From positions 514,394-578,393 of the forward strand of contig NZ_JAFLRF010000001.1 in the NCBI RefSeq assembly GCF_017315705.1: 64,000 nucleotides of DNA, given 5' to 3'. Below the pieces are notes generated by a model. That model ran no database searches. It was not told where the DNA came from and saw nothing but the letters and a program-made list of their open reading frames with translations. Shown piece after piece: positions 1 to 8,300 of the stretch (its first letter is position 1; every line of letters begins with the position of its first letter). A program made the translations under genes and the position numbers. Origin of the DNA: Trinickia mobilis. GTDB lineage: Bacteria; Pseudomonadota; Gammaproteobacteria; Burkholderiales; Burkholderiaceae.

Positions 1-1074
1 GGGCACGAAGAAGCCCGATTCGGGCAGCGTAGCGGGGTCGGTGACACGGCGGGCGCCGGCCTTGAGAGCAGCGTCAATGAGGCCCGACACGCGCTGGCGC
101 TGGCTGCTCGAGACCAGAGGACCGAGTCGCGTCGTTCCCTCTGCCGGATTGCCCATCTTGTAGCCGTCGACCAGCTCTGCGATCACAAGCTCCGCATCGG
201 CCAATCGACTACTCGGCAATAGCAACCGGGTTGGTGCGGAACAGGTCTGGCCGGAATTGAGAAAGCAGCCTGCCAGCGTCGCCTTGACTGCGGCATTTAG
301 GTCTGCGCTGGGCAGGACGAGCGCTGCCGACTTACCGCCGAGTTCCAGGGCCACTCGTTTGATGTCGCCGCCCGCCAAGGCGGCCACCCGGCGGCCCGCG
401 CGTGTGGAGCCGGTGAAAGACACCATATCGACATCTGGATGACTGACCAGCGCCTCGCCCACGTCCGGACCCGTGCCGTGCACCATATTGAAGACGCCGG
501 GCGGCAGGCCGCTTTCCTCGATTGCTCGTGCCATGACAAATGCGCTGGATGGTGCAATCTCCGATGGCTTCAGCACGACAGTGCAGCCCGCCAGTAGCGC
601 CGGCACTACCTTCCCCGTAATCTGGTGCAAAGGATAGTTCCAGGGCGTTATGCAGGCCACGACGCCGACGGGCACCTTGACTACGAGCGAATGGCTTATG
701 CGGCTTTCCCACTCAAGTTCAGCTGCCAGATCGGCATACAGGTTCCAAGCCGCCACAGGGGCGCCGACCTGAATGCGGGAGGCTAGCTTTCGCGGCATGC
801 CGACCTCGCGCGAAATCATTTCGGTCAGCACGTCGGCACGGGCCAGCAGATTGGCGGCGATCTTGCGGATGAACGCGATCCGCTCGTCAAGCGGGGTGGA
901 CGACCATCCGGCCAGCGCGGCCTTCGCGCTATCGACAGCGGCCGCGGCGTCCTCCGCCGAGCCTAGGCGGTAGCGCGCCATCGGCTGCTCGGTGAAGCTG
1001 TCGATTACTTCGAGTTCGGCGCTACCCGAAGCGCGGCACCACTTGCCGCCGATGAAAATGTCATGCTCGGTCAT
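1..1074 (-). CDS. NAD(P)-dependent aldehyde dehydrogenase, C-terminus beyond window
   Basis: This is the N-terminal 358 residues of an aldehyde dehydrogenase superfamily enzyme, which oxidises an aldehyde to the carboxylic acid in the cytoplasm. The Rossmann-fold motif FTGSTRAG, the general base in ELGGKSA (Glu about 244) and the nucleophile in NSGQTCSAP (Cys about 278) are all present with the normal 34-residue spacing. The ATG start gives the usual N-terminus (MTEHDIFIGGKW). The gene runs off the left edge, so about a quarter of a typical 480-residue protein is missing only because of the window. It follows the CoA-transferase genes on the same strand after 180 bases, so co-transcription is possible. 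The substrate cannot be read from sequence. Confidence 0.93.
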   Translation of the reverse strand, partial: MTEHDIFIGGKWCRASGSAELEVIDSFTEQPMARYRLGSAEDAAAAVDSAKAALAGWSSTPLDERIAFIRKIAANLLARADVLTEMISREVGMPRKLASRIQVGAPVAAWNLYADLAAELEWESRISHSLVVKVPVGVVACITPWNYPLHQITGKVVPALLAGCTVVLKPSEIAPSSAFVMARAIEESGLPPGVFNMVHGTGPDVGEALVSHPDVDMVSFTGSTRAGRRVAALAGGDIKRVALELGGKSAALVLPSADLNAAVKATLAGCFLNSGQTCSAPTRLLLPSSRLADAELVIAELVDGYKMGNPAEGTTRLGPLVSSSQRQRVSGLIDAALKAGARRVTDPATLPESGFFVP

Positions 1075-1255
1075 GCAGTACTCCGTTAATGGCGCGAGAA
1101 CCCTCGTCGCCCAATTCCAGCCCGGGATTCGGCCGGCCTAGCGGTCACGTATTCCAATGCGGGAGGATCCAGAACCCCCGGATTGAGAAAACATGCACGA
1201 TATTCAGGTTGTCCGGCAGACAGCCCTGAAGTGCAGAACGACCGGACATTGATCG

Positions 1256-1903
1256 TCAATGCTCGAGCACTGCCGGGGCGACCTTGTAACGGGCTTCCGT
1301 CCTTTCGGCGATTTCGGCCAACGTCACTCCGTCCGCCAGTTCGATCAAGGTCATGCCCGTATCGTTGATCTCGAACACGGCAAGATCGGTGATCAACATG
1401 TCAACCACACCCTTGCCCGTCAGCGGTAGGGAGCATTGGCGTACCACTTTTTTCTCATCCTTCGCATTGTGCTCCATCAGAACGATCACCCGCTTGACGC
1501 CGGCAACCAAGTCCATGGCGCCGCCCATGCCCTTGACCATCCTCCCCGGCACCATCCAGTTGGCGAGGTCGCCGGTCTCGGAGACCTGCATGCCGCCCAG
1601 GATGCTGACGTTGATATGGCCGCCACGGATCATGGCGAAGCAGTCAGAGCTGGAGAAATAGCTCGTCGTCGGTGTCTCTGAAACGGTCTGCTTGCTGGCG
1701 TTGATCAAATCCGGATCGACCTCATCGTCATAGGGAAACGGTCCCACGCCGAGGATGCCGTTCTCGCTCTGCAATTGAACTGTGATGCCGGGCGGGATGT
1801 AGTTTGAGACCAGCGTCGGAATGCCAATGCCAAGATTGACATAGAAACCATCGCCGATCTCCTTAGTCGCGCGCCGTGCCATGTCTTCGCGTGTCCAAGC
1901 CAT
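1256..1903 (-). CDS. scoB: 3-oxoacid CoA-transferase subunit B
   Basis: This is the beta subunit of a class I CoA-transferase (succinyl-CoA:3-ketoacid or 3-oxoadipate type), which moves CoA from succinyl-CoA to a beta-keto acid such as acetoacetate. The 215-residue length is normal, and the catalytic glutamate lies in the SENG motif at residues 46-49. The start is the ATG at 1903, followed by the typical MAWTREDMARR sequence; the frame is open further upstream, but that part overlaps subunit A and is not family-like. It lies 19 bases after subunit A, so the two form one operon. The sco and pca/cat paralogues cannot be told apart confidently by eye. Confidence 0.92.
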   Translation of the reverse strand: MAWTREDMARRATKEIGDGFYVNLGIGIPTLVSNYIPPGITVQLQSENGILGVGPFPYDDEVDPDLINASKQTVSETPTTSYFSSSDCFAMIRGGHINVSILGGMQVSETGDLANWMVPGRMVKGMGGAMDLVAGVKRVIVLMEHNAKDEKKVVRQCSLPLTGKGVVDMLITDLAVFEINDTGMTLIELADGVTLAEIAERTEARYKVAPAVLEH

Positions 1904-1922
1904 TTGACGTCTCCTTAGTTGA

Positions 1923-2639
1923 TCAGGCGATACGAGGACGGGTGGTCCGTTTTTCGATCCGCTTAACGTGTTCGGGCACATGGACGATGCGCTGCACATA
2001 GATACCCGGGGTATGTATATGATCTGGATCGATCTCGCCCGGCTGGACCAGATGCTCGACCTGAGCAATCGTGATCTTGCCGGCAGCCGCCATCACGGGA
2101 TTGAAATTGCGCGCGGATTTGCGGAAGACGAGGTTGCCTTCCATGTCGCCCTTCCAGGCGTGGACCAGCGAGATATCAGCAACCAGGCCGGTTTCCATGA
2201 TGTAGGCCTCGCCTCCGAATTCGCGCTCTTCCTTTCCCTCCGAGACTAGCGTGTTCACCCCTGTCCTCGTGTAGAAGGCAGGGATGCCAGCACCGCCCGC
2301 GCGGCAGCGCTCAGCCAGCGTGCCCTGGGGTGTGAAGTCGATCGTCACCTCGCCTTTTGCGTACTGTTCGGCGCACACCTTGCTCTCGCCAACGTACGAG
2401 ATGATCATCCTCTTGATCTGTCGGCTCGACAGCAAAATGCTGAGCCCGACACCGTCGATTCCTGCATTGTTAGAGACTGTAGTTAGATCCCTGACACCAG
2501 AATCACGCACGGCCTCGATCAGTTCATCCGGAAGACCGCAGATGCCAAATCCCCCGGCCATAATCATCTGGCCATCTCTGAGCAGCCCATCAAGAGCGGC
2601 CGCTGCGGTCGGAAAAACCTTCCCCATCGCTGTCTCCAT
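1923..2639 (-). CDS. scoA: 3-oxoacid CoA-transferase subunit A
   Basis: This is the alpha subunit of the class I CoA-transferase and partner of the gene immediately downstream. It has the family glycine-rich signature GGFGICGLPDELI near residues 29-41, and the later EFGGEAYIMETGL segment is also family-typical. The length of 238 residues is normal. It is the first gene of the scoA-scoB pair. In this window it may matter because the two BKACE enzymes (13.2 and 28.0 kb) release acetoacetate, a good substrate for this transferase; that link is inference. Upstream, 2640-2760 is AT-rich and could hold the promoter, but no clear -35/-10 pair is visible. Confidence 0.92.
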   Translation of the reverse strand: METAMGKVFPTAAAALDGLLRDGQMIMAGGFGICGLPDELIEAVRDSGVRDLTTVSNNAGIDGVGLSILLSSRQIKRMIISYVGESKVCAEQYAKGEVTIDFTPQGTLAERCRAGGAGIPAFYTRTGVNTLVSEGKEEREFGGEAYIMETGLVADISLVHAWKGDMEGNLVFRKSARNFNPVMAAAGKITIAQVEHLVQPGEIDPDHIHTPGIYVQRIVHVPEHVKRIEKRTTRPRIA

Positions 2640-2849
2640 ATCGTTTGGTCGTTATGCTGCTCTCGTTCCTCTGGCAGACATGCGCGACCCAATAAAAACC
2701 TTTTAGATTTCCTAATTCGAATAACAATAGACCAACCTCGAAGCTGAATGCCTTCGAAACCGGCTGGCTAAGACAAGGTCAATAAAAAACTTGACCGTTT
2801 CGTAGCTATAGCCGCTGGTGCTTCAGCATCTTCCGACAGCTGTCGACGT

Positions 2850-2965
2850 CGTGCGGCGATGACCAGATGTACACCTTCGCGCGCCAAATCCTGAACGCAG
2901 GCGAAGCCCAGCTCTTGGCTGGCGCCAAATACCAGCGCGGTGCGGCCGGCAATACCTATGTCCAT
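2850..2965 (-). pseudogene. SDR oxidoreductase, N-terminal fragment
   Basis: Only the first 40 or so residues of a short-chain dehydrogenase survive, starting at an ATG (2965) behind an AAAGGAATTGG ribosome site. They include the strand-turn-helix ALVFGASQELGFACVQDLA and the following strand HLVIAARR. After the ARR the frame continues to 2768 in sequence unlike any SDR, with no NNAG motif or catalytic Tyr-Lys pair. It lies directly downstream of a truncated MarR gene on the same strand, suggesting a former regulator-oxidoreductase pair. A small hairpin (GGTCAA at 2777-2782, TTGACC at 2791-2796) lies in the downstream part. Confidence 0.7.
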
Positions 2966-2980
2966 TTCCAATTCCTTTAG

Positions 2981-3289
2981 TCATGTTGAGTTAAATCGAT
3001 TTTTTTTAGGACCGGTCGTCAGCTCAGCCGGAAGCAACCGTTTCTGTTTTTGCAATAAAGGAATCTGGGCTAGGTCGTCGTTGATTGCGCGCACGACGGT
3101 CGTGCGGTCCGTCGCCATCCACGCAGCGAGCCGCTGCATCGTCAGCCGCCCGTGCCGGCGCAGCCGGTTCAGGATGGCAAACTGCATGATTGTCAGGCCC
3201 ACGTTCGCCCGATGCTGATCGTAGATCTTCGACACGTGGCGGGCAGCCTGGCGTATCGCGAAGCAGTCGTCATCCGGAAGCGTAGTCAT
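2981..3289 (-). pseudogene. MarR-family regulator, C-terminally truncated
   Basis: The first 70 or so residues match a MarR-type winged-helix repressor: the N-terminal dimer helix CFAIRQAARHVSKIYDQH, then LTIMQFAILNRLRRHGRLTMQRLAAWM and the recognition helix with DRTTVVRAI. After that the sequence changes to a basic tail (DLAQIPLLQKQKR and on) that does not look like the wing or C-terminal dimer helix, and the protein stops at 102 residues instead of about 150. It is probably non-functional, though a truncated DNA-binding protein could still be made. A second MarR remnant lies just upstream at 3360-3507. Confidence 0.65.
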
Positions 3290-3359
3290 GAGCCTCGTTC
3301 CATTACATATGCATATGCACCTATTTTGCAGGCCAAACGGGTGACACGCAGGCGCATTG

Positions 3360-3507
3360 CCGAGCCGCCTTCTCCGCCCCGGTCAGGCTGAACAGCTCCT
3401 TGCGCAGCATCTTCGCGCGTGGTGCTCGGCCGAGTCCGATGTCACGTAACCATCGCGCTGCAGGGGTGTAAGCGCGCGCACCAGCGTCGCGTTGCCATAG
3501 TCTAGGC
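3360..3507 (-). pseudogene. MarR-family regulator remnant (wing and C-terminal part)
   Basis: Reverse-strand translation gives a recognition helix and wing like those of MarR proteins (ATLVRALTPLQRDGYVTSD) and then, after a frameshift, a C-terminal-like stretch (KMLRKELFSLTGAEKAARQ). No start codon or N-terminal helix precedes it. It lies upstream of the truncated MarR gene on the same strand, so it is not simply that gene's missing end; two paralogues or a rearrangement are needed to explain it. Confidence 0.5.
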
Positions 3508-3765
3508 TGTCGATTCCCACTCGTTAAGAGGCGATCTCGCCATCGTCAGGGTCAATCACGACAACTGGAGCATGTCTTCCCTGCGAGTTAGGTCGCCCCA
3601 CGCGAATGGGTCAGTCGACTTATGCACACCTCGCACTGCATTCTCGACAGAGTGGTCGCCGCTGACAGGGACGCGCCCTACACAGCCCTCCCATAGCATC
3701 TAGTTGACCTCCATTTAGATGATATGTACCATCCAGTCAATATGTCGCCCTGGAGTACAGCAACC
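3508..3765. other. Intergenic stretch without recognisable gene
   Basis: No coding remnant could be recognised between the MarR remnant and the TetR pseudogene. The segment just before the TetR start (3715-3765) is AT-rich and probably held its promoter. Confidence 0.4.
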
Positions 3766-4132
3766 ATGAGCAAGTCCAAGGTCGAAACTGCCGAAACGCG
3801 CCAGCAAAAACGGACTCGGAGCCATCACTAATGCTTATGTCTCGATGTCACACCGAGAAGCGCCAGCACGCGGTTGCCCGCTTGCTGGCATGGGCATCGA
3901 GTCGGCACGTGCTGACGAACATACGCGTGCGGCAGCATCTCGCGGGTTTGAAAACCTCGTCGAAGTATTGGCAAAGCGCATCGGACGTCGGCAGCGAGAA
4001 GCCGCGCGATCTGAAGCTGTCTTCGCACTTGCGGCGATGATCGGTTCCGTCACGAGGTCCCGGATCATTGCCGACACCGACGCGTCGTTGCCGGTCCTGC
4101 AGGACGTCAAGCAACACCTCGAAGCGGTCTAG
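3766..4132 (+). pseudogene. TetR-family regulator, broken
   Basis: An ATG opens a TetR-like N-terminus (MSKSKVETAETRQ), but the frame stops after about 20 codons. A second frame (3845-4132) then resumes with a recognisable TetR C-terminal ligand-binding part: REAPARGCPLAGMGIESARADE, a helix containing AAASRGFENLVEVLA, and SEAVFALAAMIG. The HTH helices between them, about 70-80 residues, are deleted. It cannot bind DNA as a TetR protein. It lies upstream of and parallel to the intact NmrA-like gene at 4297, its most likely former target. Confidence 0.72.
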
Positions 4133-4169
4133 GCGATACAGGAGGTTTCGAGTCGATCAAGTCATCTTA

Positions 4170-4193
4170 TGATATGTGTATATACATACACCC
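4170..4193. promoter_or_regulatory. Candidate operator palindrome upstream of NmrA-like gene
   Basis: An imperfect palindrome centred on GTATATAC lies between the TetR pseudogene and the NmrA-like gene. It has the size and symmetry of a TetR-type operator but is AT-rich and could equally be part of the promoter. Confidence 0.3.
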
Positions 4194-4296
4194 TGGGCGT
4201 ATCAAGTTGATTTCGCAATCGCGGCGATATTGAACACGGGGGGTGTGCATCCCCTGCACTTGCGACGAGTGCGCTTAACCTTAGATTGGAGAATCC

Positions 4297-5196
4297 ATGA
4301 TGCAGCAACGAAAATACCTGATTACCGGCGCCACCGGTAAAACGGGCGGACACACGGTCCGTCATCTTCTCAAGCAAGGACATGCGGTTCGAGCCTTCGT
4401 ACACCGGGAAGACGAGCGAAGCGCGGCGCTCCGGCATCAAGGCGCCGAAGTCGTGGTTGGCGATATCCTCGAACATGACGATGTCATAAACGCGATGGCC
4501 GGCGTGACGGGAGCGTACCTTTGCTATCCTATACGTCCGGGCTATATCGAGGCCACCGCGTATTTTGCGGACGCTGCGCGGCGTGCAGCCGTCGAGGTCG
4601 TCGTGGAATTGTCGCAAATTTCCGCCCGGGAAGATTCAAAGAGCCACGCCGCACGAAATCATTGGATCGCGGAACGTGTGCTCGACTGGTCGGGTGTACC
4701 GACCGTCCACCTTCGCCCGACGTACTTTGCCGAATGGCTGATTCTTCCGTGGGTGCGCAATCCGATCGTGCAGGAAGGCAAGATCACACTGCCGTATGGT
4801 GCCGGGCGTCATGCACCGATCGCAGCCGAGGATCAGGCTCGCCTGATCGCTGCCGTTCTCATGCAACCGTCCGATCATATCGGGAAAACCTATCCGCTGT
4901 GCGGGCCCGTCGAATTGAGCCAACAAGACATTGCCGATGAGGTCGGCAAGGTTTTGGGCCGCAAGATCGCCTACAGTCCGTCGACCATCGAACAATACCG
5001 CGAGAATCTGGAAAAATACATTCCGGCAGCATACCAACGGCCGGAATTTTTGATCCAACACTTGCTCGCAGTCGCTATCGATTACCAAAACGGAATTTTC
5101 TCCGGTGTGGACGGCATCATCGGCGAGACCACTGGGCAAGCCCCCCAAACCGTTGGCGACTTCGTGAAAGCCCATCGCCAGGCGTTCGAGCAGTAA
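4297..5196 (+). CDS. NmrA-like NAD(P)-binding protein
   Basis: This is a 299-residue atypical short-chain dehydrogenase of the NmrA/HSCARG type. It starts with a Rossmann fold (LITGATGKTGGHTVRHLL, residues about 8-25) followed by a strand and acidic stretch that would bind NAD(P). There is no SDR Tyr-x3-Lys catalytic pair, as is usual for NmrA sensors, and the C-terminal half carries the LRPTYFAEW segment typical of the family. Such proteins act either as redox sensors or as quinone/azo-type reductases. The ATG follows TTGGAGAATCC, a good ribosome site. Its presumed TetR regulator just upstream is broken, so expression may be constitutive. Confidence 0.88.
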   Translation: MMQQRKYLITGATGKTGGHTVRHLLKQGHAVRAFVHREDERSAALRHQGAEVVVGDILEHDDVINAMAGVTGAYLCYPIRPGYIEATAYFADAARRAAVEVVVELSQISAREDSKSHAARNHWIAERVLDWSGVPTVHLRPTYFAEWLILPWVRNPIVQEGKITLPYGAGRHAPIAAEDQARLIAAVLMQPSDHIGKTYPLCGPVELSQQDIADEVGKVLGRKIAYSPSTIEQYRENLEKYIPAAYQRPEFLIQHLLAVAIDYQNGIFSGVDGIIGETTGQAPQTVGDFVKAHRQAFEQ

Positions 5197-5551
5197 TTTT
5201 TGTCGACCCATGCGGTTCGCTCCGTCCGCCGCCTAGTCGCATCACCTCGAATAGGGGTGAGTGTGTCCGACGAAGGTTGCGATTGCTATGCATTCCAACA
5301 ATTAGCAGAAGAGCGATCCGCATGCCTCAGCGTGGTAACTGGCCAAAGCGGCCATAGCGATACTTGCGGACGTTGACATGACAAGGCGTCGCCGTTTCAT
5401 AGTCATCCTCGCATCCAGCGGGGCGGCTCGCCACAAGAGATGCCCACGAGCTTGGTTCGACGTTCGCGACGAGCAGTGATCTGCTCTAGGAAATCTGGAC
5501 AGAAATGAATGTTGGTGTTTCGACGCGCGTTTCCCTTTGAGGGAGGTGGCG
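5197..5551. other. Intergenic region before IS3 fragment
   Basis: About 355 bases separate the NmrA-like gene from the transposase fragment. On the minus strand a short frame starting near 5406 begins like a signal peptide (MTMKRRRLVMSTSASIAMAALA) but ends about 14 residues later, so it is at best a remnant. The left terminal repeat of the IS may lie around 5486-5515, but it cannot be defined without the right end. Confidence 0.4.
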
Positions 5552-5755
5552 ATGGAACGCAAACAGTACTCGGTGGAGCAAATCGTAGCCGCGCTCAAGC
5601 AGGCTGAGCTAGGCATGCCGATGGCGGATCTGGTGCGTCAGGTGGGCATATCCGAGCAGACGTATTACCGCTGGAAGAAGCAGTACGCGAGCCTGGAATC
5701 GAACCAGGTCCGCGAACTCAAGCAGTTGCAGGACGAGAACGCGCCGCTCAAGCAG
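5552..5755 (+). mobile_element. IS3-family transposase OrfA, truncated
   Basis: The first 68 residues match the OrfA helix-turn-helix protein of IS3-family elements (IS407/IS2 type): MERKQYSVEQIVAALKQAE, then VGISEQTYYRWKKQYASLE and the coiled-coil start VRELKQLQDENAPLK. The ATG follows a strong GAGGGAGGT site. After LKQ the expected leucine zipper is replaced, in the same frame, by LysR-like sequence. No OrfB catalytic DDE domain is present, so the element cannot move by itself. Confidence 0.85.
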
Positions 5756-5878
5756 ATTCTCAGCGACATCGATGCATTGATGCGTCCCCAGGCTTTCGAT
5801 CCGGCGAATCCCGAATTCACGATGACCATTGCTTCGATCGACTACGCGCTGCAGGTCATCGTGCTGCCTTTCCTCAAA
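5756..5878 (+). pseudogene. LysR-type regulator fragment (start of effector domain)
   Basis: In frame with the OrfA fragment, about 40 residues resemble the start of a NodD/SyrM-like LysR effector-binding domain: DIDALMRPQAFDPANPEF, then MTIASIDYALQVIVLPFL. In intact LysR proteins this follows the linker helix. The similarity stops at 5878, exactly where the opposite-strand glycosyltransferase gene ends. The fragment is therefore bounded by two joints. Confidence 0.55.
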
Positions 5879-7214
5879 TCACGATGCGCATATCGAGCGC
5901 AAACGACCAATTCCTCAAGTAATACAGGTCGTACTCGACACGCCCTTGCATCTTCTCGAGCCCGCCGGTCTCGCCGCGATAGCCGTTCACCTGCGCCCAT
6001 CCCGTGATGCCCGGCTTGATCCGGTAACGGTGGATATAGCCGCTCACGATCTTCTGGTAGAGCTCGTCGTGCTCGATCGCATGCGGGCGCGGCCCGACCA
6101 CCGACATGTAGCCGCGCAGCACGTTGAAGAATTGCGGCAGCTCGTCGAGACTCGTGCGGCGCAGGAAGGCGCCTAGGCGCGTGATGCGCGAATCGTTGCG
6201 CGTGGCTTGCTTGACGACGCCCTTCTCTTCCGCATGCAGCCGCATCGTGCGGAATTTGTAGATCTTGAATACGCGGCCATCCGCGCCCTTGCGCTTTTGC
6301 GTGAAGAACACCGGGCCGCGCGAGGTGAGCTTGACCGCGATCGCAATGGCGATCAGCAGCGGCGTCAGCATGATGAGCGCCACCGCCGCGAACACGCGGT
6401 CGAAGATCTCCTTCTTCAGCCTCGCCTGATGAGTCAGCGGCGAGGCTGCGAGGTTGATCGCGGGCACGCCGATCAGGTCGGTCATGCTGCTGTCGAAGAG
6501 CGCCACGCTGCTGACATCGGGCATGTAGCGGATATTCACGAGCTCGTCGCAAAACTCGCCGACGATGCGCAAGATCGTGCTTTCCTCCGATAGCGGCAAG
6601 GCCAGCCAGAGCTCCTGCATGCCCTCGGCCCGCACGTACGCAGCGAATGACGTCAGGTCGTCGAAGACGGGCACCGCCGTCTTCGTCACGCCGACGGCAG
6701 GCCGCGCGTTGAAGATCGCGGAGGCCCGGAACCCGCTCGCGGGCGACGCCTCGAGCTTGCGCAGCACGACGTCCGCATGGGCGCCGCAGCCGACGATCGC
6801 GACCTGGCGCAAATTCATGCCCGCGTAGCGGATGCGCGCCAGCACCGTATGCACGACGAACCGCGAGACGATCAACACGCCGCCCGTGGTGCCGGTCCAG
6901 TACACAAACCACAGCCGCGAGATCAGGTCGGCCCGGTGCAGCGCGAACATCAACGCCAGACCGCACCCCTGCACCACCAGCCAGGCCAGCGAGATCTGCC
7001 CGGTCAGCCGCAGCATCGAGCGGCCGCGCCACGACTCGTAGATCCCGAACGCGGGGAACAGCACGAGCGCGAATGCCGCGGCAAAAGCAATGAACGCTGC
7101 ATCGAAGTGGCTCGCGGTCAGCTCCTCGAAGCGGACCTGCGAGGCCGCCACCGCGCCACCGACAACCAAGACGACGTCCAGTACGCGCGCCGTCAATCCT
7201 CGGGGTCCGTACAT
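5874..7214 (-). CDS. Undecaprenyl-phosphate glucose phosphotransferase (BceB/WcaJ type), 3'-truncated
   Basis: This is a polyprenyl-phosphate hexose-1-phosphate transferase that starts exopolysaccharide repeat-unit synthesis at the inner membrane. The N-terminal part has several membrane helices, the middle has a CoA-binding-like fold (VAIVGCGAHADVV), and the C-terminal part is the bacterial sugar transferase domain: FKIYKFRTMRLHAEEK, then FFNVLRGYMSVVGPRPHA and YRIKPGITGWAQVNGYRG. The start at 7214 follows AAAGGACC. The protein ends at MRIVI, about 15-17 residues short of the usual family end (which finishes near KNAY), at the joint with the LysR fragment. It may be inactive. It lies 50 bases after a manC-like remnant, the bceA-bceB order of the cepacian cluster. 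Confidence 0.8.
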   Translation of the reverse strand: MYGPRGLTARVLDVVLVVGGAVAASQVRFEELTASHFDAAFIAFAAAFALVLFPAFGIYESWRGRSMLRLTGQISLAWLVVQGCGLALMFALHRADLISRLWFVYWTGTTGGVLIVSRFVVHTVLARIRYAGMNLRQVAIVGCGAHADVVLRKLEASPASGFRASAIFNARPAVGVTKTAVPVFDDLTSFAAYVRAEGMQELWLALPLSEESTILRIVGEFCDELVNIRYMPDVSSVALFDSSMTDLIGVPAINLAASPLTHQARLKKEIFDRVFAAVALIMLTPLLIAIAIAVKLTSRGPVFFTQKRKGADGRVFKIYKFRTMRLHAEEKGVVKQATRNDSRITRLGAFLRRTSLDELPQFFNVLRGYMSVVGPRPHAIEHDELYQKIVSGYIHRYRIKPGITGWAQVNGYRGETGGLEKMQGRVEYDLYYLRNWSFALDMRIVI

Positions 7215-7264
7215 TTTCAGCGGTCCTTTGGCAAGGTTGGAAACGTGGGTCGCCAGCGAAAACG

Positions 7265-8300
7265 TCAAGCGCGCCCGTAAGTGTCGTCGAAGCGCACGAT
7301 GTCGTCTTCGCCGAGATACGAGCCCGATTGCACTTCGATGATTTCGAGCGGCAGCTTGCCGGGATTCTCGAGCCGGTGCTGCACGCCGATCGGGATGTAG
7401 GTCGACTCGTTTTCGCTCAGCATGAACTGCTCGTCGCCGCGCACCACGCGTGCGGTGCCACGCACGACGATCCAATGCTCCGCGCGGTGGTGATGCAATT
7501 GCAGCGAGAGACGCGCACCGGGCTGCACGACGATGCGCTTCACCTGAAAGCGCTCGCCCTGATCGATCGAGTCGTAATAGCCCCACGGACGGCGCACCTT
7601 GCGATGCGTGTCGGCTTCCGTACCCTGTCCCGCCTTAATGCGCTCGACCACGCCCTTCACGTCCTGAACGCGCGAGCGGTCCGCGACCAGCACGGCATCG
7701 ACCGTCTCCACGACGACGACGTTGGTCACGCCGACGCATGCCACGAGCCGCCCTTCGGAATGCGCGAGGCTTGCGGTGGCGCCTTCGAATACGACGCGGC
7801 CGCGCGCGACGTTGCCGTCGGCGTCCTTGTCGAGCGCGTCCCACACGGCGTCCCAGGAACCCAGGTCCGACCAGCCCGCTTCGAGCGGCACGACGATGCC
7901 GGACGCCAACGCAACATCCGCGCAGAGACGCTCCATCACCGCGTAGTCGATCGAGTCGGACGGCGAACGCTCGAAGTCTGCGAGCGCCGGGCGGAAAAAG
8001 GGGCCGTCGCCGAGACCGTTGGCAAACGCGGCGACGCAGGCCTCGTGCATCTCGGGCTGAAAACGCTCGAGCGTGTCGAGCCAGACGCTCGCGCGCACGA
8101 CGAAAATGCCGCTGTTCCACCAGTACTCGCCCGACGCGACGTATTGGGCGGCCAGCTCCTCCGCGGGCTTTTCGACGAAGCGCTCGATCCGGCGCGCACC
8201 GCTGCCTGCCGCGCCGCCCAGCTTGATGTAGCCGAAACCCGTGTCGGGGTGCGTCGGCGGCACGCCGAGGGAGACGATCGCGCCGCTGTCGGCATGGCTC
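7265..8300 (-). pseudogene. Mannose-1-phosphate guanylyltransferase / phosphomannose isomerase (ManC/BceA type), 5'-truncated
   Basis: The frame encodes about 345 residues matching the middle and end of a bifunctional ManC: THPDTGFGYI, ERFVEKP, WWNSGIFV, WSDLGSWDAVWDAL and a cupin isomerase domain with LQLHHHRAEHWIVV and YIPIGVQHRLENPG. The first 140 or so residues, with the GDP-mannose pyrophosphorylase GG-x-G-x-R signature, are missing; similarity starts near 8300 without a normal start. The guanylyltransferase activity must be lost, while the isomerase domain is intact. It precedes the BceB-like gene on the same strand, a leftover of a cepacian-type operon. Confidence 0.8.

Noticed and set aside
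2777-2796. Hairpin GGTCAA/TTGACC
   Set aside because: Only a 6-base stem inside the SDR-fragment frame; chance is likely.
5302-5406. A minus-strand signal-peptide-like frame
   Set aside because: Ends about 14 residues after the hydrophobic part; at most a remnant.
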